Shown piece by piece: positions 25,938 through 35,198 of a stretch of DNA of 64,000 bases; position 1 is the stretch's first letter; each line of letters opens with the position of its first letter. This DNA is from Hymenobacter sp. YC55. Lineage in GTDB: Bacteria; Bacteroidota; Bacteroidia; Cytophagales; Hymenobacteraceae. The notes under the pieces were generated by a model, which had not been told where the DNA came from, did not search any database, and saw nothing but the letters and a program-made list of their open reading frames with translations. Position numbers and translations under genes: made by a program. Where the stretch lies: assembly GCF_029433095.1 (NCBI RefSeq), contig NZ_JARNTX010000005.1, positions 1-64,000 on the forward strand, written 5' to 3'.

Positions 25938-28727
25938 CTATAGTGGCTTATGCGTGGGCCTTGTAAGTTTCAGTAGTATCTGGCACAAATCGGCTTCCTC
26001 GAATGGCTTATTCACGCATGCGTCCATGCCGGCCGCTAAATAGCTGTTACGGTCTGCTTCAAAGGCATTGGCCGTCAGGGCAATCAGAGGTAGGTGGGCT
26101 CGTTGCGGATCAGGATGCCGGCGTAGAGCCTTGGTAACTTCAACCCCACACAGCCCTGGCATTTTAATGTCGAGTAGCGCTGCATCGTAGCTTTTAGTGG
26201 TTAGTGCCGTGAGAGCATCTATTCCGTTGTCTACAGTCTCGATCTGTACTCCCCAATGCTGGAGCACCACGGTCGCAATCCACTGATTGACGACATTGTC
26301 TTCGGCAAGCAGAACCCGCAGGCCCCGCAACTCTTCAAAGCTACTCGGCGGTAATTGAGCGGTCTGGCTTTCCTGCTTGGTCTCTTCAACCCGGGGCAAA
26401 GTGAGGGTAAAGGAAAACGTTGTGCCCTCGTTAGGTTGGCTGCATACGTACAAAGCGCCGCCCATATAGCGCACCAATTGCTCGCTAATAGAAAGACCTA
26501 ATCCCGTACCGCCAAATGAGTGAGTGGTACCCGCTGTGGCTTGGGTGAACACTTCGAAGATACTTTCTTGCTGCCCCGGGGCGATGCCCATGCCTGTGTC
26601 CTGAACCCAAAAGCGCAGAGTGACATTGGTAGGCGATTCTCCTACTAGCTCTACCCCGATCTGAACCTGTCCACGCTCGGTGAACTTCAGTGCGTTGCCC
26701 AATAAATTCAGGAGCACCTGATGCAGACGGTAAGCATCGCCGAGCACGCGTAGTTCAGGCTGGCTTAGTAGTTCTAAGTGTAGGAAAAGGTTTTTCTGGG
26801 TAACGAGGGCCGCTACCATTTGAGTTGCTCCTTGCACTACTCCATTTACATCGAAGGCAGCGTGGGCAAGCTGCAAATGTTGCGTGTTGATCTTGGCTAA
26901 GTCCAGCACGTCATTGACCAACGCCAACAAATGCTGGCCTGCCTGCTGCATAGTGGTTAGGTAATCTTGCTGCTGCGGTGTTAGAGAGGTTTTGCCAAGC
27001 AGTGTTGCCATACCAAGCACTCCGTTTAGCGGCGTACGGATTTCGTGGCTCATGCGCGAGAGGAAAGCTTCTTTGGCCCGGGCATTCTCTTCGGCTTGCC
27101 ACTGGGCTTGTTTGAGAGCCGTAATATCCGTACTCACCACAAGTACCTCCTTGAGCCCGCTCGAATCTCGCAACGGACGCATGTGCACTTGTAAATAGCA
27201 CGTTTCGCCAGAGCTAAGGGTCAATGGTATTTCGGTTTCCAGGGGTTGCTCCGTGGCTAACACTTGATGGCGCCAAGCGCGAATCTGCTGCACTTGCTCT
27301 TCTACTTCGGGGCTCCTCTGGACCCCACGCACGTGCTGACTGCGAGCTGCAAGAGCATCAAAAGCCGCGTTGCGAAACGAAACGACATTCTCGGCGTTGG
27401 CCACGTACACAACTGTGGGCAGCGTATCTACAATTAAGCGAATAAATTGCTGCTGCTCGCGCACCAACTCCTCGCTCTGGCGCTGGCGCTCTTCGGCTTG
27501 TTTGCGAGCTGTTAGATCAATGCCTGAAGCAATGAGCCGCCGGATTGAGCCATCTGGCTCCACAACAGGCCGTAGCTGGAAAAGGATGGAATTCATTTCC
27601 CCTCCCTTATAAAAGGTGTCTTCCCAGCTTACTTCTCGTTTCTCAAGTAGGGCCTGATTGAAACACAAACGACGGCGCGCAATTAGCGCCTGCGGACGTT
27701 CCCGAAAAGCACCTGCTTCCTCGTTGGTTTTTCCTACCATCCAGGCCCGTATAGCCGGATCGGGCTCAAGCGCGGGGTTGACGAACAGATAGCGGAAGTC
27801 GGTATCGATAACAGCTACAGCCATTGGTACTTGGCTAAGCGTGTTTTCATAAAAGAGGCGCTGCTCGGCTAGTTGCTGCTCTACTTGTTGGCGCGCTGTC
27901 ACGTCGGTTAAGTACAGCGTAACATACGCTTCGTCTGGTACAGCCGCCGCGGTAAACAAGTAGTGCTTTCCCGACACCGTTAGTTCTTGTTGCTGCTGCT
28001 GGCTGGTACCTAACACCCGTTGTACTAGCGTAAGCAGCCGCGACCGTATCACCCCGGATCCATCGGGTTCGTCATCGGCCATAGCTCGGAGCAGTGGGTT
28101 AGCCGCAGGATTGGCGTAGATTACTTCTCCGGTAGCCGAAAGCCGGACAATAGCGTTGGGGTTCTGCTCAGGAACGTAAGACAGGGCGCGTAGCTGGGCT
28201 TCGCGCAAATGACGTTCGGTTACGTCGCGGTAACAGATCAGGCGCCCAGCTTGCCCTTGTTCTAACACCAAATAATCGAGTTCAACTACACGCCCATCTG
28301 CCAGCACAAACTCTTCGTTGAGGGTTGTATTACCAGTCTCATACAAAGCTCTAGTTCTCGCACCAAACTCTAACGGGTTTAGAAAGGCATCATCAATACA
28401 AATAGTAGCGGGGTGAATGGGGGAGCAAGTGTTGGTAGTAGCTGCACCCGTAGGTAATTTGAACAGGTTGCGAAAGTAAGAATTGACCAGTTGAATGTCA
28501 CCAGTCGGGTCTAGGAGCAATAAACCCATTGGTAGGTTTTCAACCAATGCTGCCAGCTGCTTCTGATGGCGCTCAGTAGACGCTGTTGCCTCCGCTAATT
28601 GCTGTTCTAACTGAACTATTCTGGCTTGAGCGGCGGCTAGGGCGGACTCAGCTTGCTGGCCTTGCATTGGCTCGGGCGTCAAGTGATTTGGTCCTTCTGT
28701 CGGTGGGAAAGGTAAGTCGGCAGGCAT
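25938..28727 (-). CDS. Multi-PAS hybrid sensor histidine kinase with receiver domain
   Basis: A 929-residue soluble kinase with no membrane segment. A coiled coil (about 25-60) leads into several PAS/PAC domains (to about residue 540; VENLPMGLLLLDPTGDIQLV, VPMAVAVIDTDFRYLFVNPA and VDTLPTVVYVANAENVVSF open three of them). HisKA follows with MSHEIRTPLNGVLG near 559, then HATPase with GTGLGLSISEQLVRYMGG, and a C-terminal receiver with AALLDIKMPGLCG near 853. It has no linked output regulator and probably passes phosphate to an unlinked partner. It lies 277 bp upstream of the HTCS on the same strand; a link to sugar sensing is not shown. Confidence 0.92.
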   Translation of the reverse strand: MPADLPFPPTEGPNHLTPEPMQGQQAESALAAAQARIVQLEQQLAEATASTERHQKQLAALVENLPMGLLLLDPTGDIQLVNSYFRNLFKLPTGAATTNTCSPIHPATICIDDAFLNPLEFGARTRALYETGNTTLNEEFVLADGRVVELDYLVLEQGQAGRLICYRDVTERHLREAQLRALSYVPEQNPNAIVRLSATGEVIYANPAANPLLRAMADDEPDGSGVIRSRLLTLVQRVLGTSQQQQQELTVSGKHYLFTAAAVPDEAYVTLYLTDVTARQQVEQQLAEQRLFYENTLSQVPMAVAVIDTDFRYLFVNPALEPDPAIRAWMVGKTNEEAGAFRERPQALIARRRLCFNQALLEKREVSWEDTFYKGGEMNSILFQLRPVVEPDGSIRRLIASGIDLTARKQAEERQRQSEELVREQQQFIRLIVDTLPTVVYVANAENVVSFRNAAFDALAARSQHVRGVQRSPEVEEQVQQIRAWRHQVLATEQPLETEIPLTLSSGETCYLQVHMRPLRDSSGLKEVLVVSTDITALKQAQWQAEENARAKEAFLSRMSHEIRTPLNGVLGMATLLGKTSLTPQQQDYLTTMQQAGQHLLALVNDVLDLAKINTQHLQLAHAAFDVNGVVQGATQMVAALVTQKNLFLHLELLSQPELRVLGDAYRLHQVLLNLLGNALKFTERGQVQIGVELVGESPTNVTLRFWVQDTGMGIAPGQQESIFEVFTQATAGTTHSFGGTGLGLSISEQLVRYMGGALYVCSQPNEGTTFSFTLTLPRVEETKQESQTAQLPPSSFEELRGLRVLLAEDNVVNQWIATVVLQHWGVQIETVDNGIDALTALTTKSYDAALLDIKMPGLCGVEVTKALRRHPDPQRAHLPLIALTANAFEADRNSYLAAGMDACVNKPFEEADLCQILLKLTRPTHKPL

Positions 28728-29221
28728 AACTAGTGAGCGTATTAAGCACGCATAAGGCGTACTGTTAAGCTTGACAGCTTGTGGTTCACTATGTCGGGAG
28801 CTAGAACAAGCTGGTAGGCGGTAGGCTAATTAAAGCACTTTACGCTAAGATTATCGACTATCCTTACTACGTAAGCTAAACGAGATAGGGTAGGGGAGTT
28901 AACGCATTGTTATTTAAGAGCTTAAGGTGGGTGATTAATTGACTGCACCACGGTAGCTATTGCCGTGATACCTGACAAAATTTTACAACTGTCGTGCTAT
29001 TGGTAGAGCGTAATCAATTTTCTCCTTGACGCGAGTTGCACTTTCAGTCGAGAACTATTCCTTATCATAATTAGGGTGCTTTCACCGATAACACCGCCAA
29101 CTCTACAGTTAATACTGTTTCCTTTGAAGTCAACTTAGCATAACGGGCTACGTTGGTTGTGGAAGGATATTCATCCCAAGTAGCGTAATGCATTGGATCT
29201 GCACAGAGAACATTTCAAGTA
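28728..29221. other. Divergent intergenic region
   Basis: About 490 bp between the hybrid kinase (minus) and the cupin gene (plus). It is moderately AT-rich and should contain both promoters. I see no repeats, terminator or clear promoter box. Confidence 0.5.
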
Positions 29222-29809
29222 ATGAATCGAAAGAAATTTCTGCGTTTAAGCAGTGCTTCAACTCTCAGTGTACTGGCTGCCTCGCTCTTTGCCGATGGCG
29301 CCGTGCCGTCTCCCGAAACTTACATTCTCCAGGACGATGGGCGCATTCCTAATAGCCGTTATCCGCTGTTAGTATACCGCAAAGCATTCACAACTACCGG
29401 CTCAACCGGAGCCGCATGGCTAGAGGATTGTTTTGCTACCAACAATTGGACAAACTCTTGGCGTAACGGCGTTTTTCCCTATCACCATTATCACAGTACC
29501 TCTCATGAAGTGTTAGGTGTGTACAGCGGCACGGCCCTACTACACATGGGTGGCGAGAAAGGCAAGCAGATACGCGTTGCGGCAGGCGATATTCTGGTGA
29601 TTCCAGCTGGTGTTGGCCATAAAAAATTGAAAGCCTCCCAGGACTTCGGTGTAGTAGGAGCTTATCCAGACGGGCGCTCCTATGATGTGCTGCGAGGCGA
29701 GCCTGGTGAAAGACCCCGTGCCGACCAGCACATTGCTGCCCTGCCTCGTCCTATGCTAGATCCTTTAACTGGGGCCCAAGGCGGGGTTCAGCACTATTGG
29801 ACTGTATAG
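29222..29809 (+). CDS. Cupin-domain protein, exported
   Basis: A 195-residue protein. Residues 1-27 (MNRKKFLRLSSASTLSVLAA) look like an export signal with a Tat-like start. A single cupin barrel follows, with YHHYHSTSHEVLGVYSG supplying His and Glu ligands, GDILVIPAGVGHKKL supplying a further His, and a YjlB-like ending with GGVQHYW. Such proteins bind a metal, but activities in this group are largely unknown. It stands alone between the kinase gene and the convergent metallophosphoesterase gene. Confidence 0.8.
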   Translation: MNRKKFLRLSSASTLSVLAASLFADGAVPSPETYILQDDGRIPNSRYPLLVYRKAFTTTGSTGAAWLEDCFATNNWTNSWRNGVFPYHHYHSTSHEVLGVYSGTALLHMGGEKGKQIRVAAGDILVIPAGVGHKKLKASQDFGVVGAYPDGRSYDVLRGEPGERPRADQHIAALPRPMLDPLTGAQGGVQHYWTV

Positions 29810-29902
29810 ATCGATGAGCAATTGCCGCCCTATGTAGGTAGTTGGCATATCAATGAGTGCCAGTAGGCTACATGCACACACGCTCTATTAGTAAGTCGGT
29901 TA

Positions 29903-31030
29903 TTACATAATTATCGCCCGTGTAGTTTGGGTTTGGTTGTTAGCTTGCAGTTGCACAAAATATAAGCCCGCTGGCAAAGAGTTGCGCTGCCAAGTGAATT
30001 GATGATGCCCTGCCTGCAATGTGCCTTGGTATAGGCTAGTTACTTCTTTGCCAAGCGTATTATACACCCGAATATCTACTGTTGACAGGCTAGGAAGAGA
30101 AAACACAACTCTAGTGGCGTCTTCAAATGGATTAGGAGTAATTGGGTAAAGCTTGGGTTCTGGGCTTAGTGGCTGATGAAGTACGTACGTGTCACGTAAC
30201 ACTCGGCGCCGAGTGTAGAATTGCAGTGTCAAGCTGTCGACATTCGCTTGGAGTAGCATAGCCCCAAAGTCTGAATTGAAGATAGCTTGGCTCTCTGGTA
30301 GACGTGTTAGACTGACGCGGTAGATGCTGCGGCCACCCAAACCGTTTACTATATACGGTAGCTCGTTAACCATAAGCCGTTCATAGTGGTGGTCGTGGCC
30401 GGCCAGTACCAGCGACGCTCCCCATTCCTTAAAAGGCCACTGCAAATTGCGGGTGCTACCATGCGAGCCCGAAGAGTAAGGAGCATGATGGAAATACACA
30501 ACTTTCCAACGCGCTTTGGAAGCAGCTAACCGTTCTTTAAGCCACTGAGCCTGCACGGAGTTTGCCTTGATTCCATCTGGCTCAGCCGGATCACTGTTGA
30601 CTGCAAATAAGTGCACATCGCCTCGCACAAATTCATAGTAGCGTCCATTGCCTGGCAGAGTGAAATAGTCGCGGTATGCTTCTCCGTTGCGAGTGTAGTA
30701 GTCGTGGTTGCCGAGCGAAGGAAAAAAGCGGTTTGTAGAGGCACTCGGACCATAACGTCCTCTGTACTTGTAAATATAAGAGTGGTAATACTGCCCAATA
30801 TTCTGGTCAATAGTAGTGGAGTCCCCCAAGTCGTAGTTATTGTCGCCGAGAGTAATGATAAACTCAGGATCCCAACTTTTCACCAAATCCGCTACATCTC
30901 GCTCAGCAGGTCCAGCAAAGCCGTAGTCTCCAATGGCAGCAAAGCGCTGACTGTAGCAAGTACCTGCCACAATCCACAACTGGAATAGTAAGACGTATCG
31001 GAACAAACCTTTATATAAAGGAAGGTGCAT
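29903..31030 (-). CDS. Secreted metallophosphoesterase with T9SS sorting domain
   Basis: A 375-residue protein with a signal peptide ending near GTCYSQ. The calcineurin-like phosphoesterase domain has every metal motif: AIGDYGFAG, ITLGDNNYD, LGNHDYY, YFHHAPYSSG and LAGHDHHYERL, in the arrangement of purple acid phosphatase relatives. The last 80 residues form a type IX secretion sorting domain (LYPITPNPFEDATRVVFSLP, VYNTLGKEV, LPAGLYFVQL). It is therefore predicted to reach the cell surface and release phosphate or act on phosphodiesters. It is convergent with the cupin gene. Confidence 0.92.
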   Translation of the reverse strand: MHLPLYKGLFRYVLLFQLWIVAGTCYSQRFAAIGDYGFAGPAERDVADLVKSWDPEFIITLGDNNYDLGDSTTIDQNIGQYYHSYIYKYRGRYGPSASTNRFFPSLGNHDYYTRNGEAYRDYFTLPGNGRYYEFVRGDVHLFAVNSDPAEPDGIKANSVQAQWLKERLAASKARWKVVYFHHAPYSSGSHGSTRNLQWPFKEWGASLVLAGHDHHYERLMVNELPYIVNGLGGRSIYRVSLTRLPESQAIFNSDFGAMLLQANVDSLTLQFYTRRRVLRDTYVLHQPLSPEPKLYPITPNPFEDATRVVFSLPSLSTVDIRVYNTLGKEVTSLYQGTLQAGHHQFTWQRNSLPAGLYFVQLQANNQTQTTRAIIM

Positions 31031-31622
31031 TGGACTAGCCTTATTGAAAACAGTATTGATTTAAGAACATTTCATAAATATAAAGAAAATTAATTTTTTA
31101 GCCCTTAATTTGTACCGATTTATAGAATATATCCAATAAGGTCTAGGTTTTAACAGCATGTCGTTAAAACCCTGCTGACTTTTTTATGCGCAACCAAAAG
31201 CCTTTAGGATACTCGCAGGCAAAGATTTTAGAGTAATTGCAATGCAACCAATATTAAGGTGACACGCTCTTCTAGTTGCTTAGGTCTCTCGACAGAGCTA
31301 AGAATTCACATTTCATTTGTGTAACCGTTGCTTAACTTAATGAAATGTCTTCCATCATAATATACAATATTAATCCCATTCATGCTTTATTATATAAGGT
31401 TACTCTTATTGAGAACTACATTAATCATGTTCAATCAAGAAATCATAATGCGATAAGACTTAATGTTAATGCAAGCGCACACATAATGCAAGCCAATTTC
31501 TCAGGGTAAATAGTGAATAATTTCTGTAAAAAATAGCGGTAGTATTCACGATTATAAAATAAGGATAGGGACAAAGCCTATTTAGTGCACATTGAAAATA
31601 CTTTAATCGTTGAAATAATTGT
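31031..31622. other. AT-rich intergenic region before the CotH gene
   Basis: Nearly 600 bp with strong A/T bias, continuous with the AT-rich gene that follows. No reading frame, IS end, direct repeat or tRNA was recognised. It may hold promoters for the diverging metallophosphoesterase and CotH genes. Confidence 0.55.
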
Positions 31623-33335
31623 ATGAGAAAAATAATTACTTTAAAGAGTTTTAGCTTCCTATATCTATTATTAATATTTACAACAAAAGTAATTGCAGGA
31701 GATACGTTGAGTATATCTCCGCGTTTATATCATATAGATCATAATAAGAATATTATTATTATTAGCCAGTCCACTAACGCTATAAATATAAGAAATACTA
31801 ACACGCAAAGCCATATTTCCTTAGATCATACGTACCAGTTCGATCAACCAGTTCGTCAAATCTCTACTGATTCTTCTTACAAAGTTTCGTTAGCAGATTC
31901 GGTGTACACATTATATTTCACTCAACTTCCAATTATTCATATTAATACTTCTAAGGCGATAGAGGACTCCCCAGATGTATACGCACAGTTTACTATGGTG
32001 GAAGAGAGCGGATTAATTACGCAATCCAATATAGGAGTTCAGATTAGAGGTGCTTACTCACAGACGTTTCCCAAGAAATCTTACGAGCTAAGTTTCTGGA
32101 ACGACACAGTAGGTGCCGTTGATCGGGATGTGAGGTTATTAAATATGAGAGAGGATAATAAGTGGAATTTACAAGCCATGTATAATGAGCCTTTGCGCAT
32201 TAACAGCAAAGTAGCCAACGAGTTATGGCTGGATATTCATGAGGTTTATTACAAAGCATTAGAGCCAACCGCTAAGAACGGTATATCAATGGCCTATGTA
32301 GAACTCTTCGTGAATGATAATTACAGAGGGATTTATGCACTTAGTGAGCGGGTTGACCGTAAGCAATTAAAGCTTAAGAAATATAACAACGGTATTAAAG
32401 GAGAATTATATAAAGGAGTTGATTGGGGCGGCGCGGTAACTTTCACTGATCTACCCCCATTCGAAAATACTAGTTCAAATTGGGGAGGCTTCGAATACAA
32501 GCATCCTGAGGAAGAAGTTAATTGGACAAATCTGTATAATTTTGTCGATTTTGTAAAAAACAGTAGCAACCAAAATTTCTATAGCGCTTATAAACAAAAA
32601 TTTGATATCAATAACGCAGTTGATTATTATATCCTTCTTAACTTTTTACGTGCAGGAGATAACTATGGGAAAAATATATATATTGCTAAATATAAAACGG
32701 GAGATCCTTATTTCTACGTTCCTTGGGATTTGGATGGTGTATTTGGTATTGATTGGCAAGGCAATAAAATAGTTGTTACAAATGGCATTCTTTCTAATGG
32801 GTTTTATGATCGTTTAATTAATGATTGTTCACCTGGTGGATTTCGTTCAAAGTTGATTCAGCGCTGGACCGAGCTAAGAGCGTCTATCATAACAGAAGAC
32901 AATATTTTAGCAAAAATTCAGGCAAATCAAGAATACCTTTCTCATAATAGGGTTTATGAACGAGAGGAAATCGCCTGGAATACGTATTCTGTCGATACCA
33001 ACCATTTGCCGTATTTAACCACTTGGCTTAGAGATAGGTTGAGCTATCTAGATGGTGTATTCAGCCAGCAATGTGCACCGTTGAGTGCTCCTACTGCCAA
33101 GCAAGAAGTGGAGTTGAAGCTGTATCCCAATCCGACTAGTGATTACCTCACTATAGAGTCAGACGCTTTACCGTATGAGTTAAGTATTCTGGACATGAGA
33201 GGGAAAACGGTTCTGAAATCTAATTTGAAAGGCGCTATCAATAAAGTTGATCTTCGCCTTATTGCTAAGGGAATGTACGTGGTTACTGTAAAAAATAGCA
33301 AGGCTGTACAAACTAAAAAGCTGCTAATCAACTAG
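31623..33335 (+). CDS. CotH kinase family protein with T9SS sorting domain
   Basis: A 570-residue secreted protein with a signal peptide ending near KVIAGD. The CotH domain spans about residues 100-420: GVQIRGAYSQTFPKKSYEL, ELFVNDNYRGIYALSERVDR and FYVPWDLDGVFGIDWQG, where the last carries the metal-binding Asp pair of CotH kinases. These are atypical protein kinases, first known from spore coat proteins. The C-terminal 75 residues are a type IX sorting domain (LKLYPNPTSDYLTIES, GMYVVTVKN). Its base composition is strikingly AT-rich, with codons such as ATA, TTA and AAT, unlike the GC-rich neighbours, which suggests recent acquisition. The substrate is unknown. Confidence 0.9.
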   Translation: MRKIITLKSFSFLYLLLIFTTKVIAGDTLSISPRLYHIDHNKNIIIISQSTNAINIRNTNTQSHISLDHTYQFDQPVRQISTDSSYKVSLADSVYTLYFTQLPIIHINTSKAIEDSPDVYAQFTMVEESGLITQSNIGVQIRGAYSQTFPKKSYELSFWNDTVGAVDRDVRLLNMREDNKWNLQAMYNEPLRINSKVANELWLDIHEVYYKALEPTAKNGISMAYVELFVNDNYRGIYALSERVDRKQLKLKKYNNGIKGELYKGVDWGGAVTFTDLPPFENTSSNWGGFEYKHPEEEVNWTNLYNFVDFVKNSSNQNFYSAYKQKFDINNAVDYYILLNFLRAGDNYGKNIYIAKYKTGDPYFYVPWDLDGVFGIDWQGNKIVVTNGILSNGFYDRLINDCSPGGFRSKLIQRWTELRASIITEDNILAKIQANQEYLSHNRVYEREEIAWNTYSVDTNHLPYLTTWLRDRLSYLDGVFSQQCAPLSAPTAKQEVELKLYPNPTSDYLTIESDALPYELSILDMRGKTVLKSNLKGAINKVDLRLIAKGMYVVTVKNSKAVQTKKLLIN

Positions 33336-33373
33336 TCATCGATTAAATAGTTAGACAGAGGCTGTAACATAGA

Positions 33374-33452
33374 GTGCAACAAGCCGGCAAAAGACGTGGG
33401 AATTAGGACCACTAAGAATCCTGATTCCGCGTCTTTCGCCGGCTTGTTGCAC
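33374..33452. terminator. Long imperfect inverted repeat between convergent genes
   Basis: Arms of about 34 bp begin GTGCAACAAGCCGGC on the left and end GCCGGCTTGTTGCAC on the right, with three mismatches, a one-base bulge and a roughly 10-base loop. It lies between the CotH gene (ends 33335) and the DUF983 gene (ends 33560). A bidirectional terminator or RNA stability element is likely. There is no long T-run after the stem. Confidence 0.65.
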
Positions 33453-33559
33453 TTTACGTTGTATCTGATGTATGTACAGGACGTGACAGGAAGCCTGTAG
33501 CTGGTAACCTCCTTGTTTGGCTAATGCAATACTACTTTCAGGGCCGGGTCCAATTAGTA

Positions 33560-33994
33560 TCAGGACCGTTGAGTGCCGGCCGGTAACTTAGTGACACTAG
33601 GAATTGGTGTGCGTCTATAGCGACTATCAAAGTGAATACCGCCAAATAAGTAAAGCATGATGGCACGCGAATAACGCAATGTGGCCGGAGCCGAGAGTAG
33701 TACCAGACTGGTAACTAACAGGACATATACCCAAACGGCAGGATCGTTGAAAAGGTAGTACGCAAGGACGCCACCAACTGCGAAGCAGGCTACTGAGAAG
33801 GCATAACTTACGAACATTGCGCCCCAATAAAAGCCTGGTTCCGGCTCATAGGCTACCTGGCAAACTGGGCACCTTTCTGGCATTACAGCATACTTAGTTA
33901 AGGCGTACGCAGGGTGAGAAAACAGATGGCCTTGGTGGCAGCGAGGGCAACGCAAATCCAATAAGGCAAGGGCAGAAGAATCGATAGGTTGCAT
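33560..33994 (-). CDS. DUF983 family membrane protein
   Basis: A 144-residue protein with an N-terminal zinc-ribbon-like part (LRCPRCHQGHLF and ERCPVCQVAYEPEPGFYWGA give two CxxC pairs) followed by two membrane helices (about 62-82 and 87-105). This is the standard build of the DUF983 family. The function of the family is unknown; the Cys pairs suggest metal binding on the cytoplasmic side. It stands alone. Confidence 0.88.
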   Translation of the reverse strand: MQPIDSSALALLDLRCPRCHQGHLFSHPAYALTKYAVMPERCPVCQVAYEPEPGFYWGAMFVSYAFSVACFAVGGVLAYYLFNDPAVWVYVLLVTSLVLLSAPATLRYSRAIMLYLFGGIHFDSRYRRTPIPSVTKLPAGTQRS

Positions 33995-34231
33995 AAGACA
34001 GATGCATTAAGTACTCGGCAAAGGTAGACTGCACTAGAAGGCTAAGTGAGACCCAAAACCGGGCACCTACAGCACAAATCAACGATTTCAGCTTAGCTAC
34101 CTACCTATCGAACCATTAATTCTACAGAACCTCGTGACTGAGTTGCCGCAACATAAGTACTCGGAACTTCGGACGCTTCATTTTTTGTAGGTTGCAGCTC
34201 ACTGTCTGGCCTATCTGTAGCGAAGCTAACT

Positions 34232-35110
34232 ATGAGAAATAAGAAGCTGCCAGTTCTGGCTCTTGATCAATTTTCTGAAGATCATCGCCCGGGGCATCAC
34301 TTCTATATTGAGCGCCTGGAAGAGCATTTGGCTCGCTTCCCGATGGTAAGTTTGCCTCATGCGCATAGCTTTTATTTAGTGCTCTACGTCACACAAGGCA
34401 AGGGCACGCACACCATCGACTTAGTCACGTACGATCTGCGTGTGGGTGGGCTATACTTCTTGGTGCCAGGGCAGGCGCATAGCTGGACGCTGTCGGCCGA
34501 TGCGCAAGGCTACATACTATTTTTCAGTGCTGCTTTCTATTTGCGTCACTATCCGGCCGACCGTCTGAACTCTTACCCTTTCTTTAACCCTGCTCATTCG
34601 CCTGTGCTGTATCTGCTACCCACAGAAACCAACTTGCGGGAACTGTTAGCACGCATGCTCGAAGAGAAAACGACGGCTGCCACCAACCAAGAGGAAGTGG
34701 TAGGAGCTTACCTGTATTTGCTACTCGAGCTAGCGGCGCGCTCATATCCACAGGAAAAAGCGCAGCCTATGCCTTCGCATGGCCTCCAGCAGGTGCGAAT
34801 CTTTAGCCACTTGTTAGACGCCCATTTTCGCACCGAGAAGAGCGTGCGCTTTTACGCCGACCGACTTGCCCTGACGGCGAATCATCTTAATGCGTTGTGT
34901 CGCCGCATCGTCAACCAGACAGCTAGCGACCTGATTCACGAACGAGTGATAGTTGAGGCTCAGCGGTTGTTGGCGCATTCAACTCAGACGGTGAGCCAGA
35001 TTGCCGATCAACTCGGCTTTGAGGATGCATCCTACTTCACGCGCTACTTCAAGAAGTATGTAGGACAAACGCCCGAACCTTTTCGTCAACAGCAACAGGC
35101 TCTGAAGTGA
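34232..35110 (+). CDS. AraC family transcriptional regulator
   Basis: A 292-residue regulator. The N-terminal half is a cupin-like sensing domain (LPHAHSFYLVLYVTQGKGTH, YFLVPGQAHSW). The C-terminal 100 residues hold two helix-turn-helix motifs: YADRLALTANHLNALCRRI and ISQ-type VSQIADQLGFEDASYFTRYF. It probably answers a small effector, but its target is not evident, because the next gene is convergent and the upstream gene diverges from it. Confidence 0.9.
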   Translation: MRNKKLPVLALDQFSEDHRPGHHFYIERLEEHLARFPMVSLPHAHSFYLVLYVTQGKGTHTIDLVTYDLRVGGLYFLVPGQAHSWTLSADAQGYILFFSAAFYLRHYPADRLNSYPFFNPAHSPVLYLLPTETNLRELLARMLEEKTTAATNQEEVVGAYLYLLLELAARSYPQEKAQPMPSHGLQQVRIFSHLLDAHFRTEKSVRFYADRLALTANHLNALCRRIVNQTASDLIHERVIVEAQRLLAHSTQTVSQIADQLGFEDASYFTRYFKKYVGQTPEPFRQQQQALK

Positions 35111-35130
35111 GGAAAAACTAGCGAACTTGA

Positions 35131-35196
35131 AAAGAGCTACAAAACACACGGGCCGCAACACCTTACTGTCGCGGCCCGTGTGTTTTGTAGCTCTTT
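35131..35196. terminator. Long perfect inverted repeat, bidirectional terminator
   Basis: Perfect 26 bp arms (35131-35156 and 35171-35196) around a 14-base loop. The core is GGGCCGC / GCGGCCC, with AAAGAGC and GCTCTTT at the outer ends, giving a short U-run on either strand. It fills the gap between the convergent AraC (ends 35110) and OmpA (ends 35199) genes. Confidence 0.82.
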
Positions 35197-35198
35197 GC

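Noticed and set aside
33374..33452. Inverted repeat as the end of an insertion sequence beside the AT-rich CotH gene
   Set aside because: The arms face each other across a short loop, no second copy exists at the other side, and no transposase is present.
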